A stretch of 64,000 nt of DNA from Ruminococcus sp. (GCA_017441505.1 JAFRXL010000036.1:1-64000), one strand, 5' to 3'; counted from the first letter of the stretch, positions 39,132-48,594 are shown. A program made the numbers and translations. The notes: generated by a model not told the origin, from the letters alone.

Positions 39132-39208
39132 ATTTATGCATTATGCAAAATTAATCGCAGACACAATTGTGCATATTTTTGAATTATTAATATTTATTCC
39201 TTATATAC

Positions 39209-39237
39209 TTGACTTTTATGCAAAAATATAGTACAAT
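39209..39237 (+). promoter_or_regulatory. Promoter of secD-secF
   Basis: TTGACT (39209-39214), 17-bp spacer, TACAAT (39232-39237). The leader to secD is about 90 nt. Confidence 0.75.
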
Positions 39238-39335
39238 AATTGTAATTGTCACAGAGACAGAAATAAAGGACGTTTAAGCGGTCATATACATATTTATACT
39301 GCTGAAAAGTCCGGAATAATTAGGAGGCATTGACC

Positions 39336-40748
39336 GTGAAAAAGATCGGCAAATCAACTTTCTTCATTGTCGTTGCTATTATCGCACTGTTTTCATGCTC
39401 TGCTATTTTCGGTGTAGACTACAGATATGGTGATATACCGAAAACTATAATCAAGGGTGTTGACGACATCCGCCTTGGTATAGACATCAAGGGCGGTGTT
39501 GACGCTACTTTTGAGCCGGCAGATGACTATGATGCATCTTCTGATCAGCTCGATGCTGCTACAGAGATCATCAAGACCAGACTTTCATCTCTGGGTATCA
39601 CCGACAGTGAGGTCTACAGCGACAGCAAAAGCAACAGGATCATCGTTCGTTTCCCTTGGCAGGCAGGCGAAGAAGACTTCGACCCAGAGTCATCCGTAAA
39701 GGAACTCGGCGAAATGGCTGAGCTCACTTTCCGTATGGGTACTGAGACTACTACCGACGTAACAGGCAAGAACGCTTACACCGGTGAAGTGGTTTTACAG
39801 GGCGGAGATGTAGAGTCAGCTTCAGTAGGTCGTCAGAACAACGAAAATTCAAAGCAGATGGAATATGTTGTTCAGCTTGAACTTAAATCTACAGGTAAAG
39901 AAAAATTCGCAAACGCTACAAGTCAGGCTATGAGCTCAGGCGTTCCGATCGCTATCTGGATGGATGATGAGCAGATCTCTGCTCCTTCCGTAAATTCAGT
40001 TATCACAGACGGAAGTGCTGTTATCACAGGTAACTTTACTTACGATTCAGCTAAGAAGCTCGCTGACCAGATCAACGGCGGTGCTCTTCCTTTCAAAATG
40101 GAGACAAAGAGCACAAATACTATCTCACCTACAATGGGTGAGGGTTCACTCGATGCTATACTTCTTGCTGCCGGTATTGCTTTTGCATTTATCGCAGTAT
40201 ATATGGTATTCCTTTACAGACTTCCGGGATTCGTTGCAGTTCTCGCTCTTATGGGACAGATCACAGGTTCTATCGCATTCGTAACAGGCTGGTTCGGATT
40301 CATGCCGGGTTCAACTCTTACTATCCCGGGTATCGCAGGTATCATCCTCGCCGTTGGTATGGGCGTTGACGCTAATATCATCACAGGCGAGCGTATCAAG
40401 GAAGAGCTCAGATCAGGCAAGAGCCTCGATGGTGCTATAAAGGTAGCTTACAAGAGAGCTTTCTCTGCTATCCTTGACGGTAACGTAACAAACGTTATCA
40501 TCGCTGTTATCCTTATGGGTGCATTCGGTGTTCCTTCAAGCTTCTTCTCAAAGATACTCAACAAGACTATATTCTTTGCATTCGGTGCAACTGCTGAAGG
40601 CTTTGTTTACTCTTTCGGCTTCACACTCCTCGCAGGTGTTATCCTCAACTTCGTAATGGGTGTGTTCGCTTCAAGACTTATGGTAACATCACTTTCTAAG
40701 TTCAAATGCTTCAAAAGTAAAAAGCTTTACGGAGGTGATGCAGAATGA
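39336..40748 (+). CDS. secD: Protein translocase subunit SecD
   Basis: RND-type accessory subunit of the SecYEG translocon, which uses the proton motive force to complete export. The 470-residue protein has TM1 (about 8-26), the P1 head (residues 50-250, DDIRLGIDIKGGVDATFEPA at the start), and five C-terminal TM helices with AGIILAVGMGVDANIITGERIKEEL, the conserved proton-path region. GTG 39336 is chosen because AGGAGG lies 8 bp upstream; TTG 39330 is too close. The stop overlaps secF by 4 bp. Confidence 0.95.
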   Translation: MKKIGKSTFFIVVAIIALFSCSAIFGVDYRYGDIPKTIIKGVDDIRLGIDIKGGVDATFEPADDYDASSDQLDAATEIIKTRLSSLGITDSEVYSDSKSNRIIVRFPWQAGEEDFDPESSVKELGEMAELTFRMGTETTTDVTGKNAYTGEVVLQGGDVESASVGRQNNENSKQMEYVVQLELKSTGKEKFANATSQAMSSGVPIAIWMDDEQISAPSVNSVITDGSAVITGNFTYDSAKKLADQINGGALPFKMETKSTNTISPTMGEGSLDAILLAAGIAFAFIAVYMVFLYRLPGFVAVLALMGQITGSIAFVTGWFGFMPGSTLTIPGIAGIILAVGMGVDANIITGERIKEELRSGKSLDGAIKVAYKRAFSAILDGNVTNVIIAVILMGAFGVPSSFFSKILNKTIFFAFGATAEGFVYSFGFTLLAGVILNFVMGVFASRLMVTSLSKFKCFKSKKLYGGDAE

Positions 40749-41857
40749 GTACTAAAAAGACTAAAAAGGAAATAGAGGCACTCATGCCTGAAAAGGTTTA
40801 TAACATCACCAATAAGAAAAAACTGATACTCAGCATCGTTATCGGTGTTGTGATCGCTCTTATCGTTGGACTTATCATCAGAGGCGTGAATATCGCTATC
40901 GAGTTCAAGGGCGGTACTATGATGACTTACACCTACAGCGGCGATGTTGATACTGCTGAGGTCGAAAAGACAGTTAAGGAACTCGTTGATACTTCCGTTA
41001 ACGTCCGCAAGGGTGAGAGTATCTCAACAGGCGATAAGCAGATAACTATCTCATTCAGCACTAAGGACGGCTTCACAGGCGATAAGCAGTCCGAGCTTAC
41101 CAATAAGCTTCAGGAAAAGTTTGCTGACAACGAGATCGAGCTTTTCGATTCAAACGACGTTAACCCGTCAACAGGCCGTGAGTTCTTCATCAAGTGTCTC
41201 GTAGCTATTGCTTTTGCTGCTCTTATCGTTATCATCTACATTGCTATAAGATTCAGCAGAATAGGCGGCTGGTCAGCAGGTGTATGCTCAATATTCGCTC
41301 TCTGCCACGACCTCCTCGTTGCAATAACTATCAATATCCTCTTCGGATTTGAATTCAACTCAAATACCGTTGCAGTACTTCTTACAATTCTCGGTTACTC
41401 TATAAACAATACCATCGTTATCTACGACAGAATCAGAGAAAACCGCAAGCTCATGCCAAAGGCTTCTCTTAATGAGCTTATCAATGTAAGCTGCACACAG
41501 TCACTTACACGTTCTGTCAGAACTTCTATAACAACTATAAGCACAATGCTTATCATCACTATCGTTGTTCTGGTAACCGGTTATCATTCACTTCTCAGCT
41601 TCTCTGTACCGCTTATGTTCGGTCTTATCTCCGGTACTTATTCATCACTCTATGTTGCACCTGCAACATGGTCATGGTGGAAGGCAAGAGAATCCGCAAA
41701 GGAAAACGGCGGTTCGGAAAAGAAAGCTGCTCCTGTTAAGAAGGAGGAAGCTCCAGAGGAAGAAAAGCCGGCTGAAAAGAAGGATGCTCCTGCTGCTAAG
41801 AAGAATACTTCCGGCAAGAAGAACGGCTCATCAAAGAAAAAGAGCAATAAGAAATAA
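40745..41857 (+). CDS. secF: Protein translocase subunit SecF with long basic tail
   Basis: Partner of SecD. The 370-residue protein has TM1 (about 29-48), the small P4 head, and five TM helices with SRIGGWSAGVCSIFALCHD, TILGYSINNTIVIYDRIREN and the RTSITTISTM region. After the last TM comes a tail of about 55 residues of low complexity (KKAAPVKKEEAPEEEKPAEK, then Ser/Lys-rich end), longer than in most SecF proteins. It could bind ribosomes or lipid heads; this is inference. Translationally coupled to secD and followed by a terminator. Confidence 0.94.
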   Translation: MSTKKTKKEIEALMPEKVYNITNKKKLILSIVIGVVIALIVGLIIRGVNIAIEFKGGTMMTYTYSGDVDTAEVEKTVKELVDTSVNVRKGESISTGDKQITISFSTKDGFTGDKQSELTNKLQEKFADNEIELFDSNDVNPSTGREFFIKCLVAIAFAALIVIIYIAIRFSRIGGWSAGVCSIFALCHDLLVAITINILFGFEFNSNTVAVLLTILGYSINNTIVIYDRIRENRKLMPKASLNELINVSCTQSLTRSVRTSITTISTMLIITIVVLVTGYHSLLSFSVPLMFGLISGTYSSLYVAPATWSWWKARESAKENGGSEKKAAPVKKEEAPEEEKPAEKKDAPAAKKNTSGKKNGSSKKKSNKK

Positions 41858-41865
41858 CTATTCAT

Positions 41866-41896
41866 GGCTGCTGTACTAAGGTACGGCAGCCTTTTG
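41866..41896 (+). terminator. Terminator after secDF
   Basis: Stem GGCTGCTGTAC (41866-41876) with GTACGGCAGCC (41881-41891), one wobble, followed by TTTTGTT. Confidence 0.85.
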
Positions 41897-41914
41897 TTGT
41901 ATTGTCCAAAAGTA

Positions 41915-41940
41915 GCCGCCGCAGGGCGGCTTTATTTATT
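41915..41940 (+). terminator. Second weak terminator-like hairpin after secDF
   Basis: GCCGCC (41915-41920) pairs with GGCGGC (41925-41930), followed by TTTATTTATT. It may back up the terminator at 41866. Confidence 0.55.
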
Positions 41941-41977
41941 ATAATGCCGGAATTCATACGGATGCCGGTCTGTAGAT

Positions 41978-42006
41978 TTGCAAAAGCATGATAATTATGA
42001 TATAAT
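41978..42006 (+). promoter_or_regulatory. Promoter of the GH95-GH26 unit
   Basis: TTGCAA (41978-41983), 17-bp spacer, perfect TATAAT (42001-42006), with leader of about 42 nt. Confidence 0.75.
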
Positions 42007-42054
42007 ATAGTGATATTAATATTTTGTTAATTTCCCTGAAAAGGAGTATCATAT

Positions 42055-44373
42055 ATGTCAAAAGAAACACTACTTAATTACAACAAGCCTGCCGAAGACT
42101 TCAACTGGGCATTACCGGTCGGAAACGGCAGAATAGGCGGAATGATATTTGGCGGAACTGCCGAGGAAGTGATAAAGCTCAACGAGGACTCTGTGTGGTC
42201 GGGCGGACTGCGTCACAGAGTAAATCCGGACGCTAAAGAGGGACTTGCAGAAGTCCGCAGCTTGCTTGCTGCCGGAGATGTTGCTGCTGCTGAGAAAGTC
42301 GCTTTCGAGAAAATGCAGGGCGTAACTCCTAATATGAGACACTATATGCCTCTCGGTGACCTCAGGATAAATATGGAGCTAAACGGCAGAGCTAAGGATT
42401 ATTCAAGAAGTCTTGATATATCTGAGGCTGTTGCAAGAGTATCATTTAACTGCAATGACGTTAACTATACCCGTGAGGTGTTTGTATCAGCTCCGGACGA
42501 GGTAATGGTAATCCACATAAGCTCTGACCATGAGGGCATGGTAACTCTCGACTGCTCTATCGACGGCAGAGATGATTATTATGACGATAACCGTCCATGT
42601 GCTAAGAATATGCTTGCCTATACAGGCGGTACAGGCAGCCGTGACGGTATCTTCTTTGCTGCGATAGTAGGAGCAAAGGCAAAGGGCGGTACACTGAGAA
42701 CTGTCGGAGGCAAGCTCCGTGCTGAAAATGCTGATGAAGTGACAATAGTACTCTCCGTAAGAACAAGCTTTTACAGCGAGCACTATGAGGAGTCCGCAGA
42801 GGTGGACGTTGAAATGGCTCTGGGCTGCGAATACGACGAGCTGCTCTACCGCCATATCAATGACTATAAAGCCCTTTTTGACCGTGTGGAGCTTTCACTT
42901 GAAGACAACAGTGACGCTGATATAGCCTCGATGACCACCGATGAACGTATCACACGTCTAAAAGGTGACGAGCTCGACAACAGAGAGTGCATACGCCTTA
43001 TCCACGATAACAAGCTTATCGAGCTGTATTTCAACTACGGACGCTATCTTATGATCTCTGCGAGCCGTACAGGTACTCAGCCTATGAACCTTCAGGGCAT
43101 ATGGAACGAGGAAATGTGGCCTGCATGGGGAAGCAAGTACACTGTAAATATAAATACGGAAATGAACTACTGGCCGGCAGAGAGCTGTAATCTCTCCGAG
43201 TGCCACCTGCCGCTTTTTGACCTGCTGGAAAGAGTCTGCGAAAACGGACGTATCACAGCTAAGGAGATGTACGGCATAGACAAGGGGTTCGTATGTCACC
43301 ATAATACCGATATATGGGGAGATACAGCTCCTCAGGACGAGTGGAAGCCTGCGACTTTATGGCCTATGGGCGGAGCATGGCTCGCTCTTCATGTTTTTGA
43401 ACACTACGAGTATACTCTCGATGAGGAATTCCTTGCAGAGAAGTACCACCTTATGAAAGAGGCTGCCGAATTCTTTGTGCAGTTCCTCATAGACGACGGT
43501 AAGGGACATCTGGTGACCTGTCCTTCTGTGTCTCCGGAGAATACCTACATCACCGCCAACGGAGTTAAGGGCTGTATCTGTGCCGGACCTTCTATGGACT
43601 CGCAGATAATCACGGTGCTTTTCAATGACGTTATCAAGGCAGCTGCGATACTCGGCAAGGACGAAAAATTCGCAGATAAGCTGAAAAAGATGCTGAAAAA
43701 GATACCTCAGCCGGAAGTAGGAAAGTACGGACAGATAATGGAGTGGTCAGAGGACTATGACGAAACAGAAGCCGGTCACAGACACGTCTCCCAGCTTTTC
43801 GGACTTCACCCTGCTGACATTATCTCACCTTATAAGACCCCTAAGCTTGCTGATGCGGCAAGAGCTACTCTTGTACGCCGACTCATCCACGAGGATACTC
43901 ACACAGGCTGGAGCTGTGCGTGGATAACAAATATGTGGGCAAGACTTTTCGACAGCCGCATGGTATACGAAAATCTCAAAAAGCTCCTTGCTTACTCGAC
44001 TAATCCGAATATGCTCGATTCACATCCGCCATTCCAGATAGACGGAAATTTCGGCGGTATATCCGCAATAGCTGAGGCACTTCTGCAATGCAGCTGCGGA
44101 GAGATAAATCTTCTGCCGGCTCTTCCTCACGAATGGGAGAACGGTCATATCACCGGACTTCGTGCAAAAGGCGGTTTCGGTGTGGACATCGAATGGGCAG
44201 AGGGCAAGTTAAAAACAGCAGTTATAACTTCTGATATGGGCGGAGAGTGCCGCCTGAGAGCTAACTGCGTAGTAAGCATAATCTGCGACGGTGAGAGCGT
44301 TGGCTCACGCATCGAGGACGGCGTTGTGATATTCAATACCAATGCCGGAAGCAGATATACAGTCAAAGCGTAA
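42055..44373 (+). CDS. GH95 family glycoside hydrolase (alpha-L-fucosidase or -galactosidase type)
   Basis: A 772-residue GH95 enzyme, of the inverting family that cuts alpha-1,2-L-fucosyl or L-galactosyl links on xyloglucan, mucin or milk glycans. The N-terminal beta domain begins LLNYNKPAEDFNWALPVGNG and IKLNEDSVWSGG. The (alpha/alpha)6 barrel carries NLQGIWNEEMWPAWGSKYTV, CHHNTDIWGDTAPQ, the general acid region MEWSEDYDETEAGHRHVSQL, and HPPFQIDGNFGG with the catalytic Asp. No signal peptide, so it should act on imported oligosaccharides. AAAGGAG lies before the ATG. It is followed 16 bp later by the GH26 lipoprotein. Confidence 0.93.
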   Translation: MSKETLLNYNKPAEDFNWALPVGNGRIGGMIFGGTAEEVIKLNEDSVWSGGLRHRVNPDAKEGLAEVRSLLAAGDVAAAEKVAFEKMQGVTPNMRHYMPLGDLRINMELNGRAKDYSRSLDISEAVARVSFNCNDVNYTREVFVSAPDEVMVIHISSDHEGMVTLDCSIDGRDDYYDDNRPCAKNMLAYTGGTGSRDGIFFAAIVGAKAKGGTLRTVGGKLRAENADEVTIVLSVRTSFYSEHYEESAEVDVEMALGCEYDELLYRHINDYKALFDRVELSLEDNSDADIASMTTDERITRLKGDELDNRECIRLIHDNKLIELYFNYGRYLMISASRTGTQPMNLQGIWNEEMWPAWGSKYTVNINTEMNYWPAESCNLSECHLPLFDLLERVCENGRITAKEMYGIDKGFVCHHNTDIWGDTAPQDEWKPATLWPMGGAWLALHVFEHYEYTLDEEFLAEKYHLMKEAAEFFVQFLIDDGKGHLVTCPSVSPENTYITANGVKGCICAGPSMDSQIITVLFNDVIKAAAILGKDEKFADKLKKMLKKIPQPEVGKYGQIMEWSEDYDETEAGHRHVSQLFGLHPADIISPYKTPKLADAARATLVRRLIHEDTHTGWSCAWITNMWARLFDSRMVYENLKKLLAYSTNPNMLDSHPPFQIDGNFGGISAIAEALLQCSCGEINLLPALPHEWENGHITGLRAKGGFGVDIEWAEGKLKTAVITSDMGGECRLRANCVVSIICDGESVGSRIEDGVVIFNTNAGSRYTVKA

Positions 44374-44389
44374 GCTATAAGGAGCATAA

Positions 44390-46102
44390 ATGGACATTAA
44401 AAGAATATTATCCCTTGCTGCCGCAGCTGCTCTGTGCACTTCATCCGCCGCAGCTTGCAGCAAGTCGAAAAAATCAGATGACAATGCACCTGTGCCGATA
44501 GTCGAGGAGACTGAGACTGTCCCTCCGACTACACAGCCGGTCGTACCGGATAAAGAGTATCCGGATTATCCGGTAACTATTCCTGAGATACAGAAACAGG
44601 CTACCGGAGATTTCTACGAGGCTGAGGACTGCGAGCTTAAAGGCGGTCTGAAAATTGCTGCTGAAAAGGAGAATTTCAGCGGTAAGGGCTATGTTACAGG
44701 CTTTGTACCAAGCGGCAAACAGTCGCTTACTTTCAAGATAAATGTGCCGAGCAATCAGCATTACGACCTTTCTTTCAACATCGAATCGGACAAAGTTACA
44801 CAGTGTCAGCTGCTTCTTAACGGAACTCAGCTCACTGACTTTTCAACAGCATCGGAACGAAAATTTACTCAGATAACCATTCACGGAGTATTCCTCACAA
44901 AGGGAGGTTCTGAGATAACTGTTTGTCCTAAGGACGGCGATATTTGCCTTGATTACCTCAAACTGACCGACAACAAGACTCTCAGTGAGATAAAATACGA
45001 GGCTGACGGTAAGCCTGTAAATAAAAAAGCAGGCGAATCTGCAAAAGAGCTTATGAGCTTCCTTACGGAAAATTACGGAAAATTTATGATAACCGGACAG
45101 TATGCCGCTGACGATGATAATTCCGAACTTGACCTGATATATAAAACTACCGGAAAATATCCCGTTATCCGATTCTGCAACCTGACAGTGCCCGGAGGTT
45201 CTTACGATGAGAGCTTCAAGGACGTTGATGCGTGTGCAGACTGGTACAGAAACGGCGGTATAGTATGTGCAAGCTGGTATTGGAACTCACCTTCTGATAA
45301 ACGCTCCGTAAGGACTGAGGAGACTGATTTCAGGCTTGCAAAGGCAGTTACCAAAAAGGATATAGCCAAGCTCACGCAGGAGGAGATAAGAGGTCTTTAC
45401 GGCGAGGGCGATATTTCCGAAGAATGCTATGACCTCATACTCGACATCGATAATATGGCTGGACAGCTAACTTCACTGAAAAATAAAGGCGTTCCGGTGC
45501 TCTGGAGACCGCTTCCGGAGGGCTATGGAAACTGGTATTGGTGGGGAGCTTCCGGAGCTGATGCCTACAAATGGCTCTGGGACCTTATTTACGTCCGTCT
45601 GACCGAGTATTTCGAGCTTGATAATCTAATATGGATATGGAATGGTCAGAGCGAAAGTACTCTTGTGGATAAGAGCAGATACGATATTGCTGCTGTTGAC
45701 ATATATATGTCCGATTCCCGTGACTACGGCGACAAGTTCTACGAGAGCTTTGCCGCTGTACAGAAATTTGCCGGAAAGGGCAAGCTCGTTGCTATAAGCG
45801 AGTGCGGAAGTGTACCGGATGTTGACAGCTCTTTCCGTGACAATGCTATATGGTCTTTCTTCGGACTTTGGTTTGGTGAGTATGTCGAGGACGAAAAGGG
45901 TGCTTATTCCGAAAAATATACGAGCAAAGAAACTCTCGTCCGCACATATAACTCTGAGGGTGCTTTAACTCTTGATGAGTACAAGAAGCTTTGCAGCGGC
46001 GGAAAGCTGTCTGTGAATACTGAAACTGTCACCGAAGCAGCAGCTGCTGAGAGCACTCAGGCTGCTTCCGGTACAGAAGCTGTTACAACAAAGGCTGAAT
46101 GA
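44390..46102 (+). CDS. CBM35-GH26 lipoprotein (beta-mannanase family)
   Basis: A 570-residue surface lipoprotein. Lipoprotein signal: MDIKRILSLAAAAALCTSSA with Cys at about residue 23, then a Pro/Thr/Glu linker. Residues about 70-190 are a CBM35-like module (FYEAEDCELKGG... to DYLKLTD). GH26 follows: FMITGQYAADDDN, the acid-base region VLWRPLPEGYGNWYWWGASG, and nucleophile region AISECGS. In most GH26 enzymes the acid-base is in a HE pair; here it is PE, so activity or specificity may be changed. A Glu/Ala/Thr tail closes it. AAGGAG precedes the ATG. It likely cuts mannan-type polymers outside the cell. Confidence 0.87.
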   Translation: MDIKRILSLAAAAALCTSSAAACSKSKKSDDNAPVPIVEETETVPPTTQPVVPDKEYPDYPVTIPEIQKQATGDFYEAEDCELKGGLKIAAEKENFSGKGYVTGFVPSGKQSLTFKINVPSNQHYDLSFNIESDKVTQCQLLLNGTQLTDFSTASERKFTQITIHGVFLTKGGSEITVCPKDGDICLDYLKLTDNKTLSEIKYEADGKPVNKKAGESAKELMSFLTENYGKFMITGQYAADDDNSELDLIYKTTGKYPVIRFCNLTVPGGSYDESFKDVDACADWYRNGGIVCASWYWNSPSDKRSVRTEETDFRLAKAVTKKDIAKLTQEEIRGLYGEGDISEECYDLILDIDNMAGQLTSLKNKGVPVLWRPLPEGYGNWYWWGASGADAYKWLWDLIYVRLTEYFELDNLIWIWNGQSESTLVDKSRYDIAAVDIYMSDSRDYGDKFYESFAAVQKFAGKGKLVAISECGSVPDVDSSFRDNAIWSFFGLWFGEYVEDEKGAYSEKYTSKETLVRTYNSEGALTLDEYKKLCSGGKLSVNTETVTEAAAAESTQAASGTEAVTTKAE

Positions 46103-46123
46103 TATTGGGAAAGGAGTGAGCTT

Positions 46124-47437
46124 ATGTTCGGAGAAAAAAAACTCAGCCGCAAGCCTTCTGAAACTCAGGAGCAGCTTATGTCAAAGCTTATAGGAAGCGT
46201 TTCCGACAGCAATTTCAAGGCTGTGAGTTTCAGGTTGGAGGACGTTCTTATAATGACTCCGTTTCTTGACAAAAACTGTCTTTTCATGTTTATGGAGGAA
46301 GATTACTCCTTGTTCGATGTGAGCGGAAAGAAGTCGTTTACCAAACTTCGTACTGCTGCCGAAGAAGCTGCTGAGAAGAAATACGGAGTCCGCACAAAGG
46401 TAACTCTTGAAAAGGTATATGATATTTTCGCAAAGCTCAGCAAGATAAGTCCTGAGGGCAAAAAACGCCTCATGGAGCGTGAATGTGAGCTTATAGAGCA
46501 TTTTTCATTTCCGAGAGAATGCGGAAAAACTCTTTTCCGTGAGGCGAAGAGAAATAAAAAGCGGGTTATAATATACTCCGAGAGCGTTTATCCCCGTGAG
46601 ACTATACAGGCGATACTCGAAAACTGTGGTTACAGTACCTATGACGGGCTTGTAATACTGTCCGAGCTGAAAGATGCAGATGCACGAAGCTGGTATGCAC
46701 CGGTGCTGGAAAAGTCCGGAGCTGCGGCAAATAAGCTCATAAACTGCGGAAGCGATGTTGCGTTTGATGTGGAGCTTTCAATAATGAAAGGTTCAAAGGC
46801 ACTTCTTATAGCTCCTGCGATCCAACTGATGGAGCGTTCGGGACGTATAGCCGGATTCATAAAGGAAAAGATACTCTACGATTCTGATTCGTCCGAGTAC
46901 CTTGCTATACAGTGCATTCTCGGTCTTTATGCCGCATACTGCTTCGATATTCCCCAGAATAAAACTCCGCTTAGCGATATATGCGGTGACGGAAAAGCTT
47001 TGGGATTTCTCGTCCTCGGAGCTTACAGGCTTTGCAGCGATAAGCCGGAGCTTTCACCAAGAGCCAGACTTATTATAGAAGCCTTGAACTCGGACAAAAA
47101 TGCTCTTGAAGGTGCTGATGACCTTGATATGCTCCTTGATGAGCATTTCGGAGAAACACTTAAAAAATTCGGAACTAAAGGCTGTGAGCTGCCGCTGAAA
47201 TTCCTTGAGGGATATTGCAGTGCCTCAGACCGTGAGCTGTTCCGTCCACATATGTCGGCTGATGCGTTGAAAAAGTGGGGAGCTTCCGTAAAAGAACCGG
47301 AGCTTATCCCGTATTCCTCCGGAGCTGATGAGAGAAACTCACTGTATAAGCTCGCCGACAAAATGTTCCCGCCGGGAACAAAAGTCCGTAATATAACCGA
47401 GGGCATACTTGCAAAGGGACGAAAAAAGAAGAGATAG
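46124..47437 (+). CDS. Degenerate HAD-superfamily protein
   Basis: A 437-residue protein with the frame of HAD-like proteins often linked to glycosyltransferases. The N-terminal motif, normally FDIFDTL, reads SFRLEDVLIM: the nucleophile Asp is Arg, while the second Asp is kept. The motif-2 region reads KRVIIYSESVYPRETIQAIL, with Glu in place of Asp. The GDN-like region is GSDVAFDVE. The missing nucleophile argues for loss of phosphatase activity. A C-terminal extension with helical segments and a basic end follows (GRKKKR). A strong binding site lies before the ATG. It is 21 bp after the GH26 gene and is probably cotranscribed. Confidence 0.68.
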   Translation: MFGEKKLSRKPSETQEQLMSKLIGSVSDSNFKAVSFRLEDVLIMTPFLDKNCLFMFMEEDYSLFDVSGKKSFTKLRTAAEEAAEKKYGVRTKVTLEKVYDIFAKLSKISPEGKKRLMERECELIEHFSFPRECGKTLFREAKRNKKRVIIYSESVYPRETIQAILENCGYSTYDGLVILSELKDADARSWYAPVLEKSGAAANKLINCGSDVAFDVELSIMKGSKALLIAPAIQLMERSGRIAGFIKEKILYDSDSSEYLAIQCILGLYAAYCFDIPQNKTPLSDICGDGKALGFLVLGAYRLCSDKPELSPRARLIIEALNSDKNALEGADDLDMLLDEHFGETLKKFGTKGCELPLKFLEGYCSASDRELFRPHMSADALKKWGASVKEPELIPYSSGADERNSLYKLADKMFPPGTKVRNITEGILAKGRKKKR

Positions 47438-47520
47438 CATTTTTTCCGACATTTATAATGTCCTCTGCGTTGTCTCGTCATTTTACAGCCGATATTTACA
47501 TAATTCATTGAAATAAATCG

Positions 47521-47549
47521 TTGCCCCTTATTGTCATATGTGGTATCAT
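47521..47549 (+). promoter_or_regulatory. Predicted promoter of the spo0A-like gene
   Basis: TTGCCC (47521-47526), 17-bp spacer, TATCAT (47544-47549). Both boxes are weak; a 0A box was not recognised. Confidence 0.5.
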
Positions 47550-47617
47550 ATTGATTGTAGCCGCAGAATATACATTATTCTGGCGGATGCCGCAAGAATA
47601 AAGGGAGGTATAAAACA

Positions 47618-48373
47618 ATGAACGGCAAAGTAAAAGTACTTATCGGTGATGATTCTGCCGAAAATGGTGTAAGTATCGCAAACAAACTCCGTGAGAAAGG
47701 AATGTATGCGTATACACGCAGAAAGGACTGCGGTGTTATATACGAATCCATAAAAAACGATTCGCCGGACGTAGCTGTAATGGATATAACAGCACATAAC
47801 GGCGACGTGATAATGATAATGAAGAGGGTAAAGGAGCTTGGCGGAAAGCATCCGGTATTCATAGTGACCTCAGACCACGATAACGAGTTCATAGAGCGTC
47901 AGGTAATGGAAAACGGAGCTGCTAAATTCCTTCTCAGACCTTACAGTGCGGATGATCTCTGCGAGGCTATAAGCTCAGCTCTCGGAGACAGGGCAAACAG
48001 TCTCAGCAGTGATATGGAGATCGTCGTTACCGATATGATACACCAGCTTGGAGTTCCGGCACATATAAAGGGTTATCATTATTTAAGGACTGCGATACTC
48101 TATTCAGTAAAGGATTCAACGCTGCTCGACAGCGTTACGAAACTGCTCTATCCTACTGTTGCCGGAGTTCATTCCACAACATCATCAAGAGTTGAAAGAG
48201 CTATCCGTCACGCTATAGAGATAGCATGGGACAGAGGAGATGTCGACACACTTAATTCCTTTTTCGGATATACTGTAGATACCGGAAAGGGCAAACCAAC
48301 TAATTCAGAATTTATAGCTCTTATCACAGATAAGCTCCGCCTGCGTTACAAGGCGGCACTCAACAAAGTGTGA
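47618..48373 (+). CDS. spo0A: Spo0A-family response regulator
   Basis: The 251-residue protein has a receiver domain (residues 1-120) and the Spo0A DNA-binding domain (about 135-248). The latter is well conserved: LGVPAHIKGYHYLRTAI, TTSSRVERAIRHAIEIAWDR, and KGKPTNSEFIALITDKLRLR. The acidic pair (GDD, residues 10-12), the phosphoacceptor Asp56 (AVMDI) and the Thr in FIVTSDHD are kept, but the MP that follows Asp56 in most receivers is absent and the conserved Lys is Arg107. Spo0A controls sporulation entry and stationary-phase genes. spoIVB does not adjoin it, unlike in Bacillus. GGGAGG lies before the ATG. Confidence 0.9.
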   Translation: MNGKVKVLIGDDSAENGVSIANKLREKGMYAYTRRKDCGVIYESIKNDSPDVAVMDITAHNGDVIMIMKRVKELGGKHPVFIVTSDHDNEFIERQVMENGAAKFLLRPYSADDLCEAISSALGDRANSLSSDMEIVVTDMIHQLGVPAHIKGYHYLRTAILYSVKDSTLLDSVTKLLYPTVAGVHSTTSSRVERAIRHAIEIAWDRGDVDTLNSFFGYTVDTGKGKPTNSEFIALITDKLRLRYKAALNKV

Positions 48374-48408
48374 ATAAAATGCTGTGATAAAGAGCAGCAT
48401 ATAATATT

Positions 48409-48594
48409 TTATTACTCTGGCAATTAAATATCTATAAAACGACGAAGTCGGACATAATGAGAGTCCAGAGAGAGGGACGGAGTCCCCCTAAAAAGCAGTA
48501 CAGCGAACAAAGCAACGCTGTACGAACCGTCCACATCACTCCCCTCGGCTTGACCGACATAAATTTTATAAATATATTATTGCCGTATTAATAA
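48409..48594 (+). repeat. Structured dispersed repeat, copy 2 (186 bp)
   Basis: Ends are imperfect inverted repeats (TTATTACTCTGGCAA, 48409-48423; TTGCCGTATTAATAA, 48580-48594; 12/15). It shares the 33-nt left block (48419-48451) with copy 1. Inside are several stems: CGAC/GTCG, GGGAC/GTCCC, GGACGG/CCGTCC, and GTACAGCG/CGCTGTAC. The 3' part has CCTCGGCTTGACCGACAT as in copies 1 and 3. A possible promoter lies within it (TTGACC 48550-48555, 17 bp, TATATT 48573-48578). It ends just before the binding site of the flavin reductase gene. Confidence 0.8.
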
